DNA of 64,000 nucleotides from Mesostigma viride. Taxonomy: Eukaryota > Streptophyta > Mesostigmatophyceae > Mesostigmatales > Mesostigmataceae. The position numbers and the translations under genes are program-made. Location of the stretch: NCBI GenBank assembly GCA_009746045.1, contig RPFO01000934.1:62001-126000 (forward strand), written 5' to 3'. Below are positions 62,651 to 64,000 of the stretch, piece by piece (the stretch's first letter is position 1; the number at the start of each line of letters is the position of its first letter). The notes under the pieces are model-generated. The model saw nothing but the letters and a program-made list of their open reading frames with translations. It was not told the origin of the DNA and did no database searches.

Positions 62651-62880
62651 TATAAAGCGAACTCGGTGACCGTTGGTTGCAAAATTAGGGGAGTATCCTC
62701 GGTAATTAGGTAGAAAATCGTGGTACAAAATCCAGCCATTAGGGGGTACTCAGGAGATCGACGGAAGAATCCCAGATATCACAGACACAGTACGCGCGAA
62801 GCGCCAAGCGAGCGAAGCGAGCTGCGCTGAAAGCGCACAGCGAGCGCAGCGAGCCGCGAGCGAAGCGAGCACCGTACTAC
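62651..62880. other. Spacer between the two Tc1-like elements with GCGAGCGAAGCGAGC repeats
   Basis: At 62,795-62,872 a short run repeats variants of GCGAGCGAAGCGAGC and GCGCAGCGAGC. The rest is plain. Confidence 0.6.
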
Positions 62881-62882
62881 TA

Positions 62883-63793
62883 CAGTCATACCCGCGTTAA
62901 GTTACGATTCTTAAGGTTACGTTCCCGCGTTAAGTTACGACGCCGAAGTTTGGGCGGCGACCGTAACGTAACTTAAGCTAGCCTGGTGGGTGCCACCGGT
63001 AACTTAACCCGGGTATGGCCCAACTTGAAGGCGTAAACTGGGCGTAAGGCCACTTTTGACCGCGAAAATGGACAAGTCCGGACGAAGCAACCCGCCAAAT
63101 GTCATGATGGTTTTGCAATGTGACGTTTCGGCGGCAAAGTACAACTGATCTCAACTGATAAAAATCCTTTCAGCCAGGTGCATGCAGGTTGCCCGCAATG
63201 AGGCAAGTCACATCACACTAGCTAGTGTACCGCCATGCCGAAAGCACAGAAGGGCAAACTAAGGCAAGGCAAATGAGGCCAGGGACAAAGTGTCCATGAT
63301 AATTATGGAAGGTGTTATCCACGGGTTGTCCCGTTCCCTGACAAGGACGCATACTTCGCCGTCAGCTGCAACGTTATTATTGTTGACATGCAGGCCATTG
63401 ACAGTCAGTGAAGGACGCTTCCCTCACTACTGTCCCCATTGTTTTGCCACAAGCAAATGTGAGGCCGGCTGGAAATATGGATCCGCTACCGAATCCTGTC
63501 GGTTTAGGGGTTGAAACACGGTAGTTTTGGTAAAAAACGCAGGCACGTACTGTGTGGCTACACCCGGCGTATACCTCACCGCCGGCCTTGACCAAAATAT
63601 CTAGCCTGAAAAATGGACTTTCGGCGACTTTGATGCTGCAGCTGGATCGGGCTTGACGAGAGCTGTCGATCGATTGCCGTATGGAAGTCCGTCAGAGGAT
63701 CGAGGAGGTGGCGGGCTGCTAGCCTAATTCTACCGTTAAGTTACGTACCCGCGTTAAGTTACGACGCCCTGCTGAAATTGGCGGGTATGACTG
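62883..63793. mobile_element. Tc1/mariner-like element B (911 bp)
   Basis: Starts CAGTCATACCCGCGTTAAGT and ends GCGGGTATGACTG, with TA at both flanks. It is about 90% similar, in inverted orientation, to the outer parts of element A (58,840-59,658 and 62,557-62,648). No transposase ORF. Diverged relatives lie in channel intron 7. Confidence 0.88.
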
Positions 63794-63795
63794 TA

Positions 63796-64000
63796 TATAT
63801 ATGCCAACTGCACTAGAGATGGACAATTGTTACTGGACTGTCATCTCTCTAGCCATGCGACCACGTCACCACAACACACCACTCCATCGGCACCGGATAT
63901 CCGGTACCGATGGAGCACTATGCTGTCGACATTCTAGCTGGCACTGAAGTGTCGATCCACTCTCGTCACCTCAGTACCGTACAGGTACTGAGGTGGGAAA
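63796..64000. other. Right edge with two hairpins
   Basis: CTCCATCGGCACCGGATATC then CGGTACCGATGGAG (about 63,882-63,916) and CACCTCAGTACC...GGTACTGAGGTG (about 63,968-63,996) are inverted repeats. No gene. Confidence 0.6.

Overview
The window is nuclear DNA of a eukaryote, most likely a chlorophyte green alga of the volvocine type. The reasons are GC-rich coding exons cut by many introns, long two- to four-base microsatellites, a PAT/TOC/Kangaroo-like tyrosine-recombinase retrotransposon with split direct repeats, and an algal-style four-domain calcium channel. The species is not identified. No rRNA gene, convincing tRNA gene, CRISPR array or bacterial operon was seen.

The only host gene I can support runs on the minus strand from about 44,808 down to about 3,898. 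It encodes a voltage-gated Ca2+ channel alpha-1-type protein with four repeats of six transmembrane segments. I place 25 exons (about 2,685 codons). Every junction keeps phase and 22 of the 24 introns have ordinary GT-AG borders; the exceptions are one GC-AG intron and one 35-nt candidate micro-intron. The four pore loops read SLEGW, TGEGW, TTEGW and TGEGW, an EEEE filter expected to select Ca2+. Each S4 carries regularly spaced arginines. After repeat IV come an EF-hand/pre-IQ region and an IQ-like motif. The first and last exons are the least certain.

The introns hold a truncated PAT-type retrotransposon relic (13.3-16.3 kb), a 1.8-kb non-autonomous split-direct-repeat element (35.0-36.8 kb), LINE 3' ends with a restriction-like endonuclease domain (41.7-43.2 kb), MITEs, minisatellites and GA or tetranucleotide tracts. 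A recurrent oddity is that short segments spanning exon-intron borders are copied, once or many times, into the adjacent intron; I count eleven exon edges.

Upstream of the gene (45-64 kb) lie nested mobile elements. An autonomous PAT-like element (45,741-58,270; ORF1 gag-like, ORF2 RT-RNase H-tyrosine recombinase) is broken by a 6.7-kb terminal-inverted-repeat element (48,995-55,695) whose 3-bp target duplication is proved by the restored RT alignment, and by a 423-bp insertion with an 11-bp duplication. Beyond it are two Tc1/mariner-like elements with TA duplications (58,840-62,648 and 62,883-63,793). The first carries a 988-bp palindromic cluster with a CCAGG duplication and a second 1.9-kb insertion. 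Downstream of the gene (0.45-3.25 kb) is a decayed LINE in a twin-priming (inverted 5' part) arrangement.
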